Numbered from the stretch's first letter, positions 27,367-36,614 are shown. The stretch is DNA of 64,000 nt from Tectiglobus sp965223355 (GCA_965223355.1 CBDCWE010000003.1:3596001-3660000), one strand, 5' to 3'. Translations and numbers: made by a program. Notes: generated by a model from the sequence alone, not told the origin.

Positions 27367-28107
27367 ATGGATCGCAAGGTTGCAATTGTAACGGGCGGCA
27401 GCCGCGGCATCGGGGCTGCAACGGCGCAGCTGTTGGCCGCAGACGGCTGGGCCGTGGCCGTCAACTACGTGTCGAACGAAGCGGCGGCGGGCGCCGTCGC
27501 CGATCAGGTCAAGGCGGCCGGCGCGCCGGCGCTGGTGATCAAGGCCGATACCGCCTCCGAGCGCGATGTTGAGCGCCTATTCGCCGCAGTGGACGCGCAG
27601 TGGGGGCGGCTCGACGGTCTCGTCAACAACGCCGGCATCGTTGGCCCGCGCGGGCGTCTCGAAGCGCTCGAGGGCGATGCGATCGACCGGGTGCTGGCGG
27701 TCAACGTCAAAGGCTACATGTTATGCGCCCGCGCCGCCATCAAGCGGATGTCAACAAGCCACGGCGGCAATGGCGGGGTGATCGTCAACGTCTCGTCCGG
27801 GGCCGCCCACCGTGGCGGGGCCCACGACAACGTCCTCTATGCCGTCTCGAAAGGCGCGGTCAATTCGCTGACGATCGGTCTGTCGCAGGAGGTTGCCGGC
27901 GAGGGCATCCGCGTCAACGCCGTGGCGCCGGGGCTGACCCGCACCGACATGCCCAACCCGCAGACGCTTGCAACCCAGGGCCCGTCGATCCCGATCGGGC
28001 GCGTTGGCGAGGCCGACGAAATCGCTGCAGGTATTGCTTGGCTGATGTCGGACAAGGCGGCCTATGTCGCCGGCGCCAACCTGCGCATTGCCGGCGGCCG
28101 GCCCTAG
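27367..28107 (+). CDS. Short-chain dehydrogenase/reductase (SDR)
   Basis: A 246-residue classical SDR with all key motifs: the cofactor-binding TGGSRGIGAA at about 9-18, NNAG in GLVNNAGIVG, catalytic Ser in VNVSSGAA, and YAVSK. The C-terminal part (PGLTRTDMP, LMSDKAAYVAGANLRIAGG) follows the FabG/glucose-1-dehydrogenase branch. It is an NAD(P)-dependent oxidoreductase; the substrate cannot be read from the sequence. The ATG at 27367 starts the Rossmann fold. The TAG stop (28105-28107) is the first three bases of a family 1 repeat. Confidence 0.93.
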   Translation: MDRKVAIVTGGSRGIGAATAQLLAADGWAVAVNYVSNEAAAGAVADQVKAAGAPALVIKADTASERDVERLFAAVDAQWGRLDGLVNNAGIVGPRGRLEALEGDAIDRVLAVNVKGYMLCARAAIKRMSTSHGGNGGVIVNVSSGAAHRGGAHDNVLYAVSKGAVNSLTIGLSQEVAGEGIRVNAVAPGLTRTDMPNPQTLATQGPSIPIGRVGEADEIAAGIAWLMSDKAAYVAGANLRIAGGRP

Positions 28108-28241
28108 AGCAACCTGGCTTTGTTCGGAATCGGAACGATCCCGAATAAAGCCAGAAAGTTGCTCGCCTCTAAAGTGGCGATCATCTTTGTGCTTTGAGTT
28201 GGAACCGCAATAGCGGTTCCAACTCAAAGCACGATGATCTA
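28105..28241 (-). repeat. Family 1 repeat with compensatory changes, supplying the SDR stop codon
   Basis: Reverse-orientation full copy beginning with the SDR stop TAG. In hairpin 1, GTGCTTTGAGTTGG pairs with CCAACTCAAAGCAC: the A:T pair of other copies is G:C on both arms. In hairpin 2, CCTGGCTTT pairs with AAAGCCAG: a C:G pair turned to G:C. Confidence 0.92.
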
Positions 28242-28388
28242 GCCAAACGCGGGGCGGTTGTCCCGAACAGCCCTGGCAAAGAGCGGCCGCAATGCCAGTT
28301 GCAACGCGCTACACGTTTATCGTCAGCATGGATTCAGCATGGATGTTGCCGTTTACGAGCAATCGCCGCCACATCCTTTGCAAGGTGA

Positions 28389-28518
28389 TCGCCTGGTTGG
28401 GGTGTTTGAGGGGCGGACAAGCCCCGCAAGGATCGCCGCAGGGCGGCGATTGGTTAAGGGCTCCGCCGTTGCCGATCCCGCCAAAGGGCGGTGCCCGTTG
28501 GAAGCCTGAGGCTTGATC
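28389..28518 (+). repeat. Multi-hairpin repeat, family 2 (decayed at its left end)
   Basis: Has TTTGAGGGGCGGACAAGCCCC, ATCGCCGC/GCGGCGAT, TTAAGGGCTCCGCC and CCAAAGGGCGGTGCCC segments in the standard order, but several arms carry mismatches and the leading CCAGGGG hairpin is decayed. It lies upstream of moaD. Confidence 0.8.
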
Positions 28519-28670
28519 GGAGGTGGTCGAGACTTCCCATGCGCAACGGAACCGACTATGTGAAGGGTTCGACTGAATGTTCCCGCGCAGACGCTGGCGG
28601 TGCGACGCATCGGTGTGCGGCCACGAGCGATACGCGCGAAGTCGGCGTGATGTCGGAAAGGACGAAATCC

Positions 28671-28931
28671 GTGGCAACCGTGAAACTTCTCTATTTCGCC
28701 TGGGTTCGCGAGCGCATTGGCCGGCCGGAGGAAACCCACCAGATTCCGGCAAGCATTACCACCGTCGCAGACCTTATCACCTGGCTCAAAGGCCGCGGCC
28801 CGGAATATCAGGCCGCCTTCGCCGAGCCGGACGTGATCCGGGCCGCCGTCGACCAGCAGCACGTTGAGCCCGACGCCCCGATTGCAGGTTCCCGCGAAAT
28901 TGCATTCTTCCCGCCGGTGACCGGCGGTTAG
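28671..28931 (+). CDS. moaD: Molybdopterin synthase small subunit MoaD
   Basis: An 86-residue ubiquitin-like protein: VKLLYFAWVRERIGRPEE, then LITWLKGRGPEY, and the C-terminal FFPPVTGG. The terminal Gly-Gly becomes a thiocarboxylate that gives sulfur to cyclic pyranopterin in molybdenum cofactor synthesis. The GTG at 28671 is preferred because GGAAAGGA lies 8 nt before it and the length fits the family; an ATG at 28650 is also possible. moaE follows after 8 bp, so both synthase subunits are cotranscribed. Confidence 0.93.
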   Translation: MATVKLLYFAWVRERIGRPEETHQIPASITTVADLITWLKGRGPEYQAAFAEPDVIRAAVDQQHVEPDAPIAGSREIAFFPPVTGG

Positions 28932-28939
28932 GCGGCATC

Positions 28940-29398
28940 ATGAGCGTTCGCGTCCAACACGAAGACTTCGACATCGCGCACGAAATCGCCGCACTGCGTG
29001 ATGGCAATACCGATATCGGGGCGATCGTGACGTTCACGGGCACCGTTCGCGGAACCGCCGGCGGCAAATCGATTTCCGCGATGCATCTCGAACACTATCC
29101 CGGCATGACCGAAGCCGAACTGGCCCGTCTCGAAGCCACAGCCTGCGACCGCTGGCCTCTCGCCGGCTCGCTGATTGTCCATCGCTACGGTGCACTCGCG
29201 CCCGGTGACAACATTGTCCTGGTGATCACCGCGTCGGCCCATCGCCAGGCCGCTTTCGAGGCGGCCGAGTTCCTGATGGACTTCTTAAAGTCGCATGCGC
29301 CGTTCTGGAAGAAGGAAACCGACGCTGCCGGCGCCGCCGACTGGGTCGACGCTCGCGATAGCGACGACCAAGCCTTAAAGCGCTGGTCGAAGGCCTAA
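28940..29398 (+). CDS. moaE: Molybdopterin synthase catalytic subunit MoaE
   Basis: A 152-residue MoaE. Recognised parts: VQHEDFDIAHEIAALRDG, the core DIGAIVTFTGTVRG, LEHYPGMTEAELARLE, VHRYGALAPGDNIVLVI and the active-site region LKSHAPFWKKE, whose lysines are catalytic. With MoaD it makes molybdopterin from cyclic pyranopterin monophosphate. The product is needed by the CODH-like and DMSO-reductase-like enzymes elsewhere in this window. A family 2 hairpin string begins 35 bp after the stop and may act as terminator. Confidence 0.95.
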   Translation: MSVRVQHEDFDIAHEIAALRDGNTDIGAIVTFTGTVRGTAGGKSISAMHLEHYPGMTEAELARLEATACDRWPLAGSLIVHRYGALAPGDNIVLVITASAHRQAAFEAAEFLMDFLKSHAPFWKKETDAAGAADWVDARDSDDQALKRWSKA

Positions 29399-29433
29399 CG
29401 ACGGCGCCCGCCGACAGACCATAATCAAGTTTC

Positions 29434-29577
29434 GGGTCCAGGGGATGATCCCCTGGTCGGGGTGTTTGAGGGGCTGAAAGCCCCTCAAGGATCGCCGCAG
29501 GGCGGCGATATGTTAAGGGCGCGGCCCTTAACAATCCCGCCAAAGGGCATTGCCCTTTGGAAACCTGAGACTTGATC
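29434..29577 (+). repeat. Multi-hairpin repeat, family 2 (complete copy)
   Basis: The best-preserved copy. Five hairpins in order: CCAGGGGATGATCCCCTGG, TGAGGGGCTGAAAGCCCCTCA-type, ATCGCCGCAGGGCGGCGAT, TTAAGGGCGCGGCCCTTAA and CCAAAGGGCA/TGCCCTTTGG. It lies between the convergent moaE and gluconokinase genes. Confidence 0.93.
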
Positions 29578-29586
29578 GCAGGCGAC

Positions 29587-30138
29587 CTAAACTTGACCGC
29601 CGCCCTCCTGCGCCAAAGCCGCAAGGATCGCCTCGGCGATCCGGCGCGGTGTCGCTTCGATGGGTACGATGATTGGCCATTCGTCGGGCGTTGGCTCCTC
29701 AAGCGTGCGAAACTGGCTGTCGAGCAGCGTCGTCGGCATGAAGTGGCCTTGCCGCGCTGCCATCCGCGCGCCGATGACCCGGCGGTCGCCCTCGAGATAG
29801 ACCAACCGCACGTCCGCGCGACCGGCCAACAGACGGTCGCGATAGATCCGTTTCAACGCCGAGCAGGACACAATTGCGCACGTGTTGGCGTTGCGACAGG
29901 CATCGATCCACGCGGCGATCGCATCGAGCCACGGCCAGCGATCATCATCTGTGAGAGCCTCACCGCGGCTCATCTTTGCGATGTTGGCCTGGGGATGAAA
30001 GCTGTCGGCATCGCGGTAAGGCCAGCCGAATTCGTCCGCCAATGCCGCACCAATCGTGCTCTTGCCGGAACCCGCCACCCCCATCAGCACAATGACCCTG
30101 AGCGCGGCAGACGGGTTGAACGGCGTTCTGGCAGTCAC
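29587..30138 (-). CDS. gntK: Gluconokinase
   Basis: A 183-residue P-loop sugar kinase. Walker A is GVAGSGKST at 20-28, followed by the family motif DADSFHPQANIAKMSRGEALTDDDRWPWL (positions about 43-70), CSALKRIYRDRL, LEGDRRVIGARMAARQGHFMP and LLDSQFRTLEEP. It phosphorylates D-gluconate to 6-phosphogluconate. The neighbouring upstream gene, 11 bp away on the same strand, encodes 6-phosphogluconate dehydrogenase, so together they form a short gluconate catabolic operon through the pentose phosphate route. Confidence 0.94.
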   Translation of the reverse strand: MTARTPFNPSAALRVIVLMGVAGSGKSTIGAALADEFGWPYRDADSFHPQANIAKMSRGEALTDDDRWPWLDAIAAWIDACRNANTCAIVSCSALKRIYRDRLLAGRADVRLVYLEGDRRVIGARMAARQGHFMPTTLLDSQFRTLEEPTPDEWPIIVPIEATPRRIAEAILAALAQEGGGQV

Positions 30139-30149
30139 GGCTCGCCCAC

Positions 30150-31124
30150 CTATTTCGGTTCGGAATGGCCGCCAAAGCCCTTGCGCATGGCCGATAGCAC
30201 CCGTTCGGCAAACGTTGCCTCCTGCCGCGATCGAAACCGCGTGTAAAGGGCCGATGTCAGGACGTGCGCCGGCACCGCCTCCTCGACGGCCGTCTGCACC
30301 GTCCAGCGCCCCTCACCGGAATCCGACACGTGACCGGAAAACCCGGAAAGCTGTGGGTCCTGGGCCAATGCCTCGGCCGTCAGGTCGAGCAGCCACGACG
30401 TCACCACGCTGCCCCGGCGCCAAACCTCCGCGATGTCTGCGAGATCCAAGTCGAGGCGGTGATCTTCCGGCAGGTTCGGCGAATTGGCATGGCGCAGAAT
30501 GTCGAAGCCCTCGGCCATCGCCTGCATCATGCCGTATTCGATGCCGTTATGGATCATCTTGACGAAATGGCCGGCGCCATGCGGTCCGGCATGAATATAG
30601 CCGTGCTCGGCGCGCGGATCGCGGCCGTCGCGATGGCGGGTGCGGGCAATATCGCCAATGCCGGGCGCCAAGGCGGCAAAGATCGGATCGAGGCGTGCGA
30701 CGATCTCCGGCTTGCCGCCGATCATCAGACAGTAGCCGCGCTCGAGCCCCCACACGCCCCCGGACGTGCCGACGTCGACGTAATCGATCCCGTTCTCGGC
30801 GAGCGCTGCGGCGCGGCGCACGTCATCCTTCCAGAAGCTGTTACCGCCATCGATGATGGTGCCGCCGCCGGCCAGCAAACCCGCCAGCTCGCCAATCGCG
30901 GTTTCGGTCACCTCGCCGGCCGGCAGCATCACCCAGACGGTTCTGGGCACAGTGAGCTTGGCGACGAGATCGGCCAGACTTTCGGCCGCGATCGCACCCT
31001 CCCCGGCGAGCGTCGTCCGGGCCGTTTGATCGCGATCATAGACGACGCAGTCATGACCGTTCTGCATCAGGCGGCGTACGAGATTAGCCCCCATCCGCCC
31101 CAATCCAACCATCGCAATCTGCAC
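30150..31124 (-). CDS. gnd: 6-phosphogluconate dehydrogenase, decarboxylating (short GndA/YqeC type)
   Basis: A 324-residue enzyme: the Rossmann motif GLGRMGANLVRRL near the N terminus, then VWVMLPAGEVTE, GGTIIDGGNSFWKDD, the substrate-binding DVGTSGGVWGLERGYCLMIGG and the catalytic region GAGHFVKMIHNGIEYGMMQ. It oxidises and decarboxylates 6-phosphogluconate to ribulose 5-phosphate. The start is the GTG at 31124, with AGGGA about 6 nt upstream; longer frame runs into a family 2 repeat, which lies directly upstream. It is cotranscribed with gntK. Confidence 0.94.
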   Translation of the reverse strand: MQIAMVGLGRMGANLVRRLMQNGHDCVVYDRDQTARTTLAGEGAIAAESLADLVAKLTVPRTVWVMLPAGEVTETAIGELAGLLAGGGTIIDGGNSFWKDDVRRAAALAENGIDYVDVGTSGGVWGLERGYCLMIGGKPEIVARLDPIFAALAPGIGDIARTRHRDGRDPRAEHGYIHAGPHGAGHFVKMIHNGIEYGMMQAMAEGFDILRHANSPNLPEDHRLDLDLADIAEVWRRGSVVTSWLLDLTAEALAQDPQLSGFSGHVSDSGEGRWTVQTAVEEAVPAHVLTSALYTRFRSRQEATFAERVLSAMRKGFGGHSEPK

Positions 31125-31171
31125 GCGCGCTCCCTTTCGTCCCTGATCCCGGAAACTGCTGAATAAATCCC

Positions 31172-31315
31172 GGGTCCAGGGGTCCAACCCCTGGTCGGGG
31201 TGTTTGAGGGGCTGAAAGCCCCTCAAGGATCGCCGCCAAGCGGCGATTGGTCAAGGGCTCGGCCATTAACAATCCCGCCAAAGGGCATTGCCCTTTGGAA
31301 ACCCGAGACTTGATC
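31172..31315 (+). repeat. Multi-hairpin repeat, family 2
   Basis: Starts GGGTCCAGGGG and ends near ACTTGATC. The fourth hairpin is degraded (TCAAGGGCTCGGCCATTAA); the rest is intact. It separates the HAD gene 3' end from the gnd start, both on the minus strand. Confidence 0.9.
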
Positions 31316-31324
31316 TGAGGATCC

Positions 31325-32035
31325 TTAAGTCATCACCTGCGCCAGCTCGGCGAAGTCCTTGACGATCAGGTCGGGCTGATGCGGCGTCTCGCCGAACGGA
31401 CGCCGGCGGCGATCGACAAACGCCGCGCGCATGCCAAAACTCTTGGCGCCAATGCAGTCGAAAGCGTGATTGGCAACGAACAAGATGCTGCTGCGCTGTT
31501 CTGCGAGGATGTCCTCGGCGGACGCATAGGTTGCCCAGTGCGGCTTGAAATAGCCAGCTTCCTGCACCGAGATGACCGCGTCGAACTCAAACCCGATGTG
31601 GGGGCCGGCGGCCCGCAGCATGTCGCGGTCGCCGTTCGAGAGGATCACCAGCGTGTAACCGCTGGCGCGCAATTTTTCCAATGCGGCGATCACATCCGGA
31701 AACGGCTTGAGGCGCTCGATTTGAGCAACCAGCCATTGCACCTCGTCCTGGGTGTAGGAAATCGCGCACCGGTCCATGACGAAGGCAACCGCGCGGTGCC
31801 CGATCTGACGGTAGGGCGTGTGACCACGATCACACAATGCATCGATCATCGAGTTCTCATAGTGGGTGCGCCGCCACCACGTGACGAACCGGTGCGCCTC
31901 GCCATCCCAACCCTTGTCCTTGAGAAACGGCGTCACCGCCTCGGTCAAGCCCGATTGCATGTCGACGATCGTCCCGTACTGATCGAATACCAGGGCTTTG
32001 ATGTCGCGTTTGAGGATGTCTGCGTTGGGCACCAT
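31325..32035 (-). CDS. Haloacid dehalogenase type II-like HAD hydrolase
   Basis: A 236-residue HAD-superfamily protein. Motif I is LVFDQYGTIVD with the nucleophilic aspartate, motif II is VILSNGD, motif III is in FKPHWATYASAEDIL (Lys), and motif IV-like residues are in FVANHAFDCIGAKSFGM. The overall layout, including the small cap region with TWWRRTHYENSMIDAL, is that of (S)-2-haloacid dehalogenase type II. Whether it removes halide or hydrolyses a phosphate cannot be decided from the sequence. It is a stand-alone gene. Confidence 0.85.
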   Translation of the reverse strand: MVPNADILKRDIKALVFDQYGTIVDMQSGLTEAVTPFLKDKGWDGEAHRFVTWWRRTHYENSMIDALCDRGHTPYRQIGHRAVAFVMDRCAISYTQDEVQWLVAQIERLKPFPDVIAALEKLRASGYTLVILSNGDRDMLRAAGPHIGFEFDAVISVQEAGYFKPHWATYASAEDILAEQRSSILFVANHAFDCIGAKSFGMRAAFVDRRRRPFGETPHQPDLIVKDFAELAQVMT

Positions 32036-32389
32036 ATCGTGTCCGTCCCCGAGATGTTGGTGTTAGTTGCTCGTTCGCACACCGCAATTCTCACCAATTG
32101 CAGACCTGACGCAATCACGTGCTGGCGCGGCGTGCCGCGCGATGCGGTGCATCGGGCAATGGGTGCAACGCTCGCGAGGCCGCCAGAACCCATGCAGCGG
32201 ATCAAGACTTGTGCGGGCTGGTATTAGACCGCACTGGCGCGCGGTCCGACAACCCGTTTGGCGTTGGCGGCAAACCAAGCTATCACGCGGTCAAGCGATA
32301 ATCGGTGATACAGACCACAAGGCAAGCTTCGCTCCCGTGCCCATCCCCATCCTCATCCCTATCCTCATTCCCTTAAGACGTGCTGCACG
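32036..32389. other. Divergent gap between the HAD and MFS genes
   Basis: About 350 bp holding the promoters of two divergent genes. Close to the MFS start, 32338-32373 is a pyrimidine-rich run of imperfect CCCATC/CTCATC hexamers (consensus YCATCC). No known regulator site is recognised. Confidence 0.5.
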
Positions 32390-33622
32390 ATGTCATCCGA
32401 CCGGCCTGGCACCGATTGCATGACCGGCACTTCAACACCGGCCCGGGGCCTTGTTACGGCGCTGTGTTTCATCATGGCCGTCATCGCCTGGGGAACGGTT
32501 TTCTACGGCCACAGCGTGTACATGGACCAGCTGATGCGCAGCCACGGCTGGTCGGCATCGTTGATCTCGAGCGCCATTCTCGTGTTTTGGATTGCCGCTC
32601 TGCCGGGCACGCTGTTTGTTGGCACGCTGGTCGACCGCTTCGGGCCGCCGCCGGTCGTTGTCGTTGGCGGCCTGTGCATTGGTGCCGGCCTTCTCGCCCT
32701 GCCGTACATTGCTGCACCTTGGCAGATGTTCACGATCTACGCTGCGATGGGCTTCGGCTACCCGGCTCTTGCGGCCGCCGCCATCAGCGCAACGCTGGTG
32801 CCCTGGTTCACGCGTGGCTTCGGTGCCGCGCTCGGTGTTGCATTGACGGGAGCCAGCGTCGGCGGCGCAGTGTTGCCGGTGTGGATCGTGCAAAGTTCGG
32901 CGCTGCAAGGCTTCGTCACAACCATGACCGTCCTCGGCGGCTCGGTTATCGCCCTTGCCGTTGCGATTGGCATCATGCTCGCCCTGCTCGGCCGGCCTCG
33001 CCCTGCCGTCGGCCAGGCAGCCGACAACCCTGCTCCCTATGCCGCCGGCGCCATTCTGCTGCAGCCGACATTTTGGCTGATCGCTTTGGCAGCCGCCTTT
33101 GGTCTCGGCGGACAAGTTGGCTTTCTCGCCCATCAGGTGCCGATTATCGCCGCCCGCTTCGACCCGGTCACGGCATCACTCACTGTCACCATCGTTGCAA
33201 TCGCCTCGGCGCTCGGCCGCCTGATCATCGGCATTGCTAGCCGCTATCTGGCGATCAGCACTTTGGCCGGTTTGAGCTACTTGATCTACGGCGCCGGCCT
33301 CGCACTTCTGAGCCTGCCTGCAACCATCGACGTGACGCTGGCCGGATGCGCCATGGCCGGACTGTTCGTCGGCGCCATTGTGATGCTGCCGCCGATCCTG
33401 GTGCGCGACGTCTACGGCGCCCGCGGCTTTGGCCGCACCTACGCCATGGTCAATGTCGTGATGTATATCTTCGCCGGCCTGACGCCCTGGCTGGTCGGCC
33501 TGCTGCGCGATCGGATCGGCAGCTACACACCGGCATTGTGGCTCCTGATCGCCATGGAGGTCTTGGCATTCACGCTGATCGTGTGCAGTTCCCGGCGAAC
33601 CAATATCGCCGGGCGCAACTGA
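32390..33622 (+). CDS. Major facilitator superfamily transporter
   Basis: A 410-residue protein with 12 predicted membrane helices. The loop between helices 2 and 3 has the MFS signature GTLVDRFGPPP. FYGHSVYMDQLMRSHGWS after helix 1 is typical of the monocarboxylate/oxalate-formate-like branch of alphaproteobacterial MFS carriers. The substrate is probably an organic acid, but that is inference from subfamily resemblance. It is a single gene on the plus strand; the next gene is convergent. Confidence 0.88.
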   Translation: MSSDRPGTDCMTGTSTPARGLVTALCFIMAVIAWGTVFYGHSVYMDQLMRSHGWSASLISSAILVFWIAALPGTLFVGTLVDRFGPPPVVVVGGLCIGAGLLALPYIAAPWQMFTIYAAMGFGYPALAAAAISATLVPWFTRGFGAALGVALTGASVGGAVLPVWIVQSSALQGFVTTMTVLGGSVIALAVAIGIMLALLGRPRPAVGQAADNPAPYAAGAILLQPTFWLIALAAAFGLGGQVGFLAHQVPIIAARFDPVTASLTVTIVAIASALGRLIIGIASRYLAISTLAGLSYLIYGAGLALLSLPATIDVTLAGCAMAGLFVGAIVMLPPILVRDVYGARGFGRTYAMVNVVMYIFAGLTPWLVGLLRDRIGSYTPALWLLIAMEVLAFTLIVCSSRRTNIAGRN

Positions 33623-33662
33623 CCGAGTGGGCCGACGGAGCCGCTGGCACCGGACCGCCGGC

Positions 33663-34553
33663 TCAACCGACGTAGCGCACGGTTCCGAGCCCGGTCACAT
33701 CATAGCCGGCCAACTCCCGCGCCCGAGCAGCAAACGCATCGCTTCGGCAAAACCGCCACAAGGCCTGCAGCGGCTCATCGAAATAGGCTCGGCGGTCGAC
33801 CAGCAGGTCAAACCGCTCACGCACCACCGGCACGAAGTCCAACCGATACTGGGCCGCAAACGCCGCCAACCCGAACGCAGCATCCGCCTTGCCCTCACGC
33901 ACCATCAAGGCGGCATCACTTTCCGTGCGCTGAGCCGGCAGGCAATCGATCGCATCAAGTGCCGGGCCATCGCGCGCCAGCAGCGCCGCCAGCAACATCT
34001 GACTGCCGGAGCCGTGCTGGCGCTGCGCCAGTGACTTTCCGGCAAGATCCTTGAGGCCGCCGGCAAACCGGCCGGCCTTGTCCGGCGCAACGATCAGGCC
34101 GCGCTGGCGCCAGCACCATTCGATCAACACCACGGGCTGACCATCGAACCGTTCGGCGACCGCGGCGACATTCCAGTTTTCAGCGCCGGCATCCCACACG
34201 TGCAGTCCGCAGGCGACACCTTGGTTGGCGCCGAACCGCTGCAAACCGTCGAGACTGCCATCGAGCAGCGTTGCCAGCCCGCAGCCCGACTGGCGCACGA
34301 CCCACTCCAGCAACGGATCGGAGCTGCCGAGCATCACCGCCGGCCGGTCCGCCGCCGCGACCGATGCCGTCGCCGCTGTCATCGGCCCGCGGGTACTGGC
34401 CGCCAGCCACGCCTCGATCTCGGAACGTGGAAAGAGCAGCTTGCCGGTTGCCCGCGAACACGGCAACGCGCCGCGGGCGGCAAGATCATAGATCTTGCGT
34501 TCCTTGAGCCGCAACAGCGCCGCCGCCTCTTTTGTCGTCAGGTATTCGGTCAT
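33663..34553 (-). CDS. Helix-turn-helix regulator with periplasmic-binding-protein-like domain
   Basis: A 296-residue protein. Residues 1-55 form an excisionase/MerR-like winged helix (YLTTKEAAALLRLKERKIYDLAARGALP, then FPRSEIEAWL). Residues about 70-290 resemble the PBP-like domain (COG1910) related to molybdate/tungstate-binding proteins: DPLLEWVVRQSG, DGSLDGLQRFGANQGVACGLH, LAQRQHGSGSQMLL, EGKADAAFGL. Such one-component regulators are thought to sense molybdate, tungstate or molybdopterin-related ligands. Here it is divergent from an acyl-CoA synthetase gene rather than next to a transporter; the modABC genes lie 13 kb away. Confidence 0.85.
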   Translation of the reverse strand: MTEYLTTKEAAALLRLKERKIYDLAARGALPCSRATGKLLFPRSEIEAWLAASTRGPMTAATASVAAADRPAVMLGSSDPLLEWVVRQSGCGLATLLDGSLDGLQRFGANQGVACGLHVWDAGAENWNVAAVAERFDGQPVVLIEWCWRQRGLIVAPDKAGRFAGGLKDLAGKSLAQRQHGSGSQMLLAALLARDGPALDAIDCLPAQRTESDAALMVREGKADAAFGLAAFAAQYRLDFVPVVRERFDLLVDRRAYFDEPLQALWRFCRSDAFAARARELAGYDVTGLGTVRYVG

Positions 34554-34698
34554 GGCTTGTCGTGCTGATTATTGCAAATCAAACGCCCCTATGACAGCTT
34601 CAATGCAGGCGGCGGAACGACCCGTGGCAGGCGCCCGAAGCGCGACGGCACGCGACCGCGAAACCAGCGCCAGCTGCGCGCCTTCCGGGAGGACCAAG

Positions 34699-36465
34699 GT
34701 GATCTTGAAGTGGCTCAAATCCGGATCGGGTGATGGTCATCCGCCACCCTCTCTGCCACCCTCTCCGGCCCCGGTGGTCGAACCGACTCAAGACGTCCTC
34801 ACCGACGCCCAACCGCATCGCGGCGACGGCGCCGTCGCCTATGCCAGCGGTGCGCCTGCTCGCCCGCTTGCATACATCACCGTCGGCCAGTTGCTCGACC
34901 GTGCCGCCGCACAGTTCCCGCACCAGGAGGCCGTCATCTCCCTCGCGGAAGGCGTGCGCCTGACCTACGCCCAATTGCATCAGCGCGCCAACGATCTCGC
35001 CCGCGCCATGCTCGGCTACGGACTGGCGCACGGCGATCGTGCCGCGCTGTGGGCGCCGAACATGGCCGACTGGGTCGTCGTTCAACATGCCGCCGCCAAG
35101 GCCGGTGTCATCCTCGTCACCGTCAATCCGGCCTATCGCGCTGGCGAAACCGCATTTGTGCTCAAGCACTCCGGCGCCCGCGTCCTGTTCTGCGCAGACA
35201 GGTTCCGCGACCGTGCCTACACCGACGACTTCGACGAGATCCGGGCCGCGGCGCCGGCGCTGGAGGCGATCGTCGTACTCGCCGGCGACAGTGCTGCAGG
35301 CGCCGAGAGCCTGACCGCCTTCGCCGCGCGCAATCGCGCTATCACCAGCGACGATCTTGCCGCCCGCGCGGGCGAACTGTGCTGCGAAGATCCGGTCAAT
35401 ATTCAATACACCTCCGGCACCACCGGCCAACCGAAGGGCGCGACGCTGACCCACCACAACATCGTCAACAATGCGATTTGCGTTGGCGCCGGTCAGGCCT
35501 TTCGTGCGGGCGAGCGCATGTGCGTGCCGGTCCCCTTCTTCCACTGCTTCGGCAACGTCCTGGGCACGTTGTCGGCCGCCGCCTACGGTTGCGCGATGGT
35601 GTTGCCGGCTGCGGCCTTCGATCCGCAATCGACGCTCGAGGCAATCCACCACGAACGGTGCACGGTGCTCTACGCCGTGCCGATGATGTTTATCGCCATG
35701 CTCAACCATGCCGCGTTCGCAAACTATGATCTGACCAGTCTGCGCACCGGCGTTTCCGGCGCCGCCCCATGCCCGACCGAAGTGATGCGTGACGTCGTCA
35801 CCAAGATGCACATGCGCGAGCTGACGATCTGTTACGGCATGACCGAGACATCGCCGATTTCGACCCAGACCCGGATCGGCGACGACATCGAGCATCAATG
35901 CGAAACGGTTGGCCTGATCGGTCCGCATCTCGAATGCAAGATCATCGATCCCGAGACGCACAAAACGCTGCAGCGCGGACAGCAGGGCGAATACTGCCTG
36001 CGCGGTTATTCGGTGATGGCCGGTTACTGGCAGAACCCGGAGGCCACCGCCGCCGCCGTCGATAGCAATGGCTGGATGCATTCCGGTGACCTCGCCGTCA
36101 TGCGCGATGATGGCTATGTGCAGATCGTCGGGCGCTCGAAGGACATCATCATCCGCGGTGGTGAAAACATCCAGCCGCGCGACATCGAGGAGTTCTATCA
36201 CACGCTGCCCGAAGTCGAAGATGTGCAAGTTATCGGCGTGCCGGACGAGACCTACGGCGAGGCGGTCTGTGCCTGGATCAAGCTGGCGGCAGGCGCCAGC
36301 ATCTCTGCCGATGACTTACGCGCGGCGTGTCACGGCAAGATCGCCACCTACAAGATGCCGAAACATATCCGCCTGGTCGACGCGTTTCCGGTGACCGCCA
36401 GCGGCAAGGTTCAAAAGTTCCGCATGCGCGAAATCATGATCGCGGAGTTTGACCGGCAGGCGTAG
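34699..36465 (+). CDS. AMP-binding acyl-CoA synthetase
   Basis: A protein of about 588 residues of the ANL superfamily. The P-loop signature is YTSGTTGQPKGATLTH; others are GAAPCPTEVM, CYGMTETSP, WMHSGDLAVMRDDGYVQIVGR, KDIIIRGGENIQPRDIEE and the C-terminal catalytic lysine in TASGKVQKFRMRE. It activates a carboxylic acid, probably a medium or long fatty acid, to its CoA thioester through an acyl-adenylate. The GTG at 34699 is preferred because GGGAGGA lies 5-6 nt upstream; an ATG at 34591 would add 36 low-complexity residues. It is divergent from the HTH regulator, which may control it. Confidence 0.9.
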   Translation: MILKWLKSGSGDGHPPPSLPPSPAPVVEPTQDVLTDAQPHRGDGAVAYASGAPARPLAYITVGQLLDRAAAQFPHQEAVISLAEGVRLTYAQLHQRANDLARAMLGYGLAHGDRAALWAPNMADWVVVQHAAAKAGVILVTVNPAYRAGETAFVLKHSGARVLFCADRFRDRAYTDDFDEIRAAAPALEAIVVLAGDSAAGAESLTAFAARNRAITSDDLAARAGELCCEDPVNIQYTSGTTGQPKGATLTHHNIVNNAICVGAGQAFRAGERMCVPVPFFHCFGNVLGTLSAAAYGCAMVLPAAAFDPQSTLEAIHHERCTVLYAVPMMFIAMLNHAAFANYDLTSLRTGVSGAAPCPTEVMRDVVTKMHMRELTICYGMTETSPISTQTRIGDDIEHQCETVGLIGPHLECKIIDPETHKTLQRGQQGEYCLRGYSVMAGYWQNPEATAAAVDSNGWMHSGDLAVMRDDGYVQIVGRSKDIIIRGGENIQPRDIEEFYHTLPEVEDVQVIGVPDETYGEAVCAWIKLAAGASISADDLRAACHGKIATYKMPKHIRLVDAFPVTASGKVQKFRMREIMIAEFDRQA

Positions 36466-36474
36466 TCCGCGATC

Positions 36475-36614
36475 TAGAGCAACCTGCCTTTATTCGGAAT
36501 CGGAACGATCCCGAATGAAGGCAGAAAGTTGCTCGCCTCTAAAGTGGCGATCATCTTTGTGCTTTAAGTTGGAACCGCTATTGCGGTTCCAACTTAAAGC
36601 ACAAAGATGATCTA
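36475..36614 (-). repeat. Two-hairpin palindromic repeat, family 1 (longest perfect arms)
   Basis: Reverse-orientation full copy flanked by CTAG on both sides, 9 bp after the acyl-CoA synthetase stop. Its hairpin 1 has perfect 30-bp arms, because the extra TTT next to GATCATC is present on both arms. In hairpin 2 a single change (AATGAAGG) leaves a G-T pair that would be a G-U wobble in RNA. Confidence 0.93.

Noticed and set aside
34600..36228. A 542-codon open frame antisense to the acyl-CoA synthetase gene
   Set aside because: It is a shadow frame caused by codon bias; the plus-strand frame carries all ANL-superfamily motifs.
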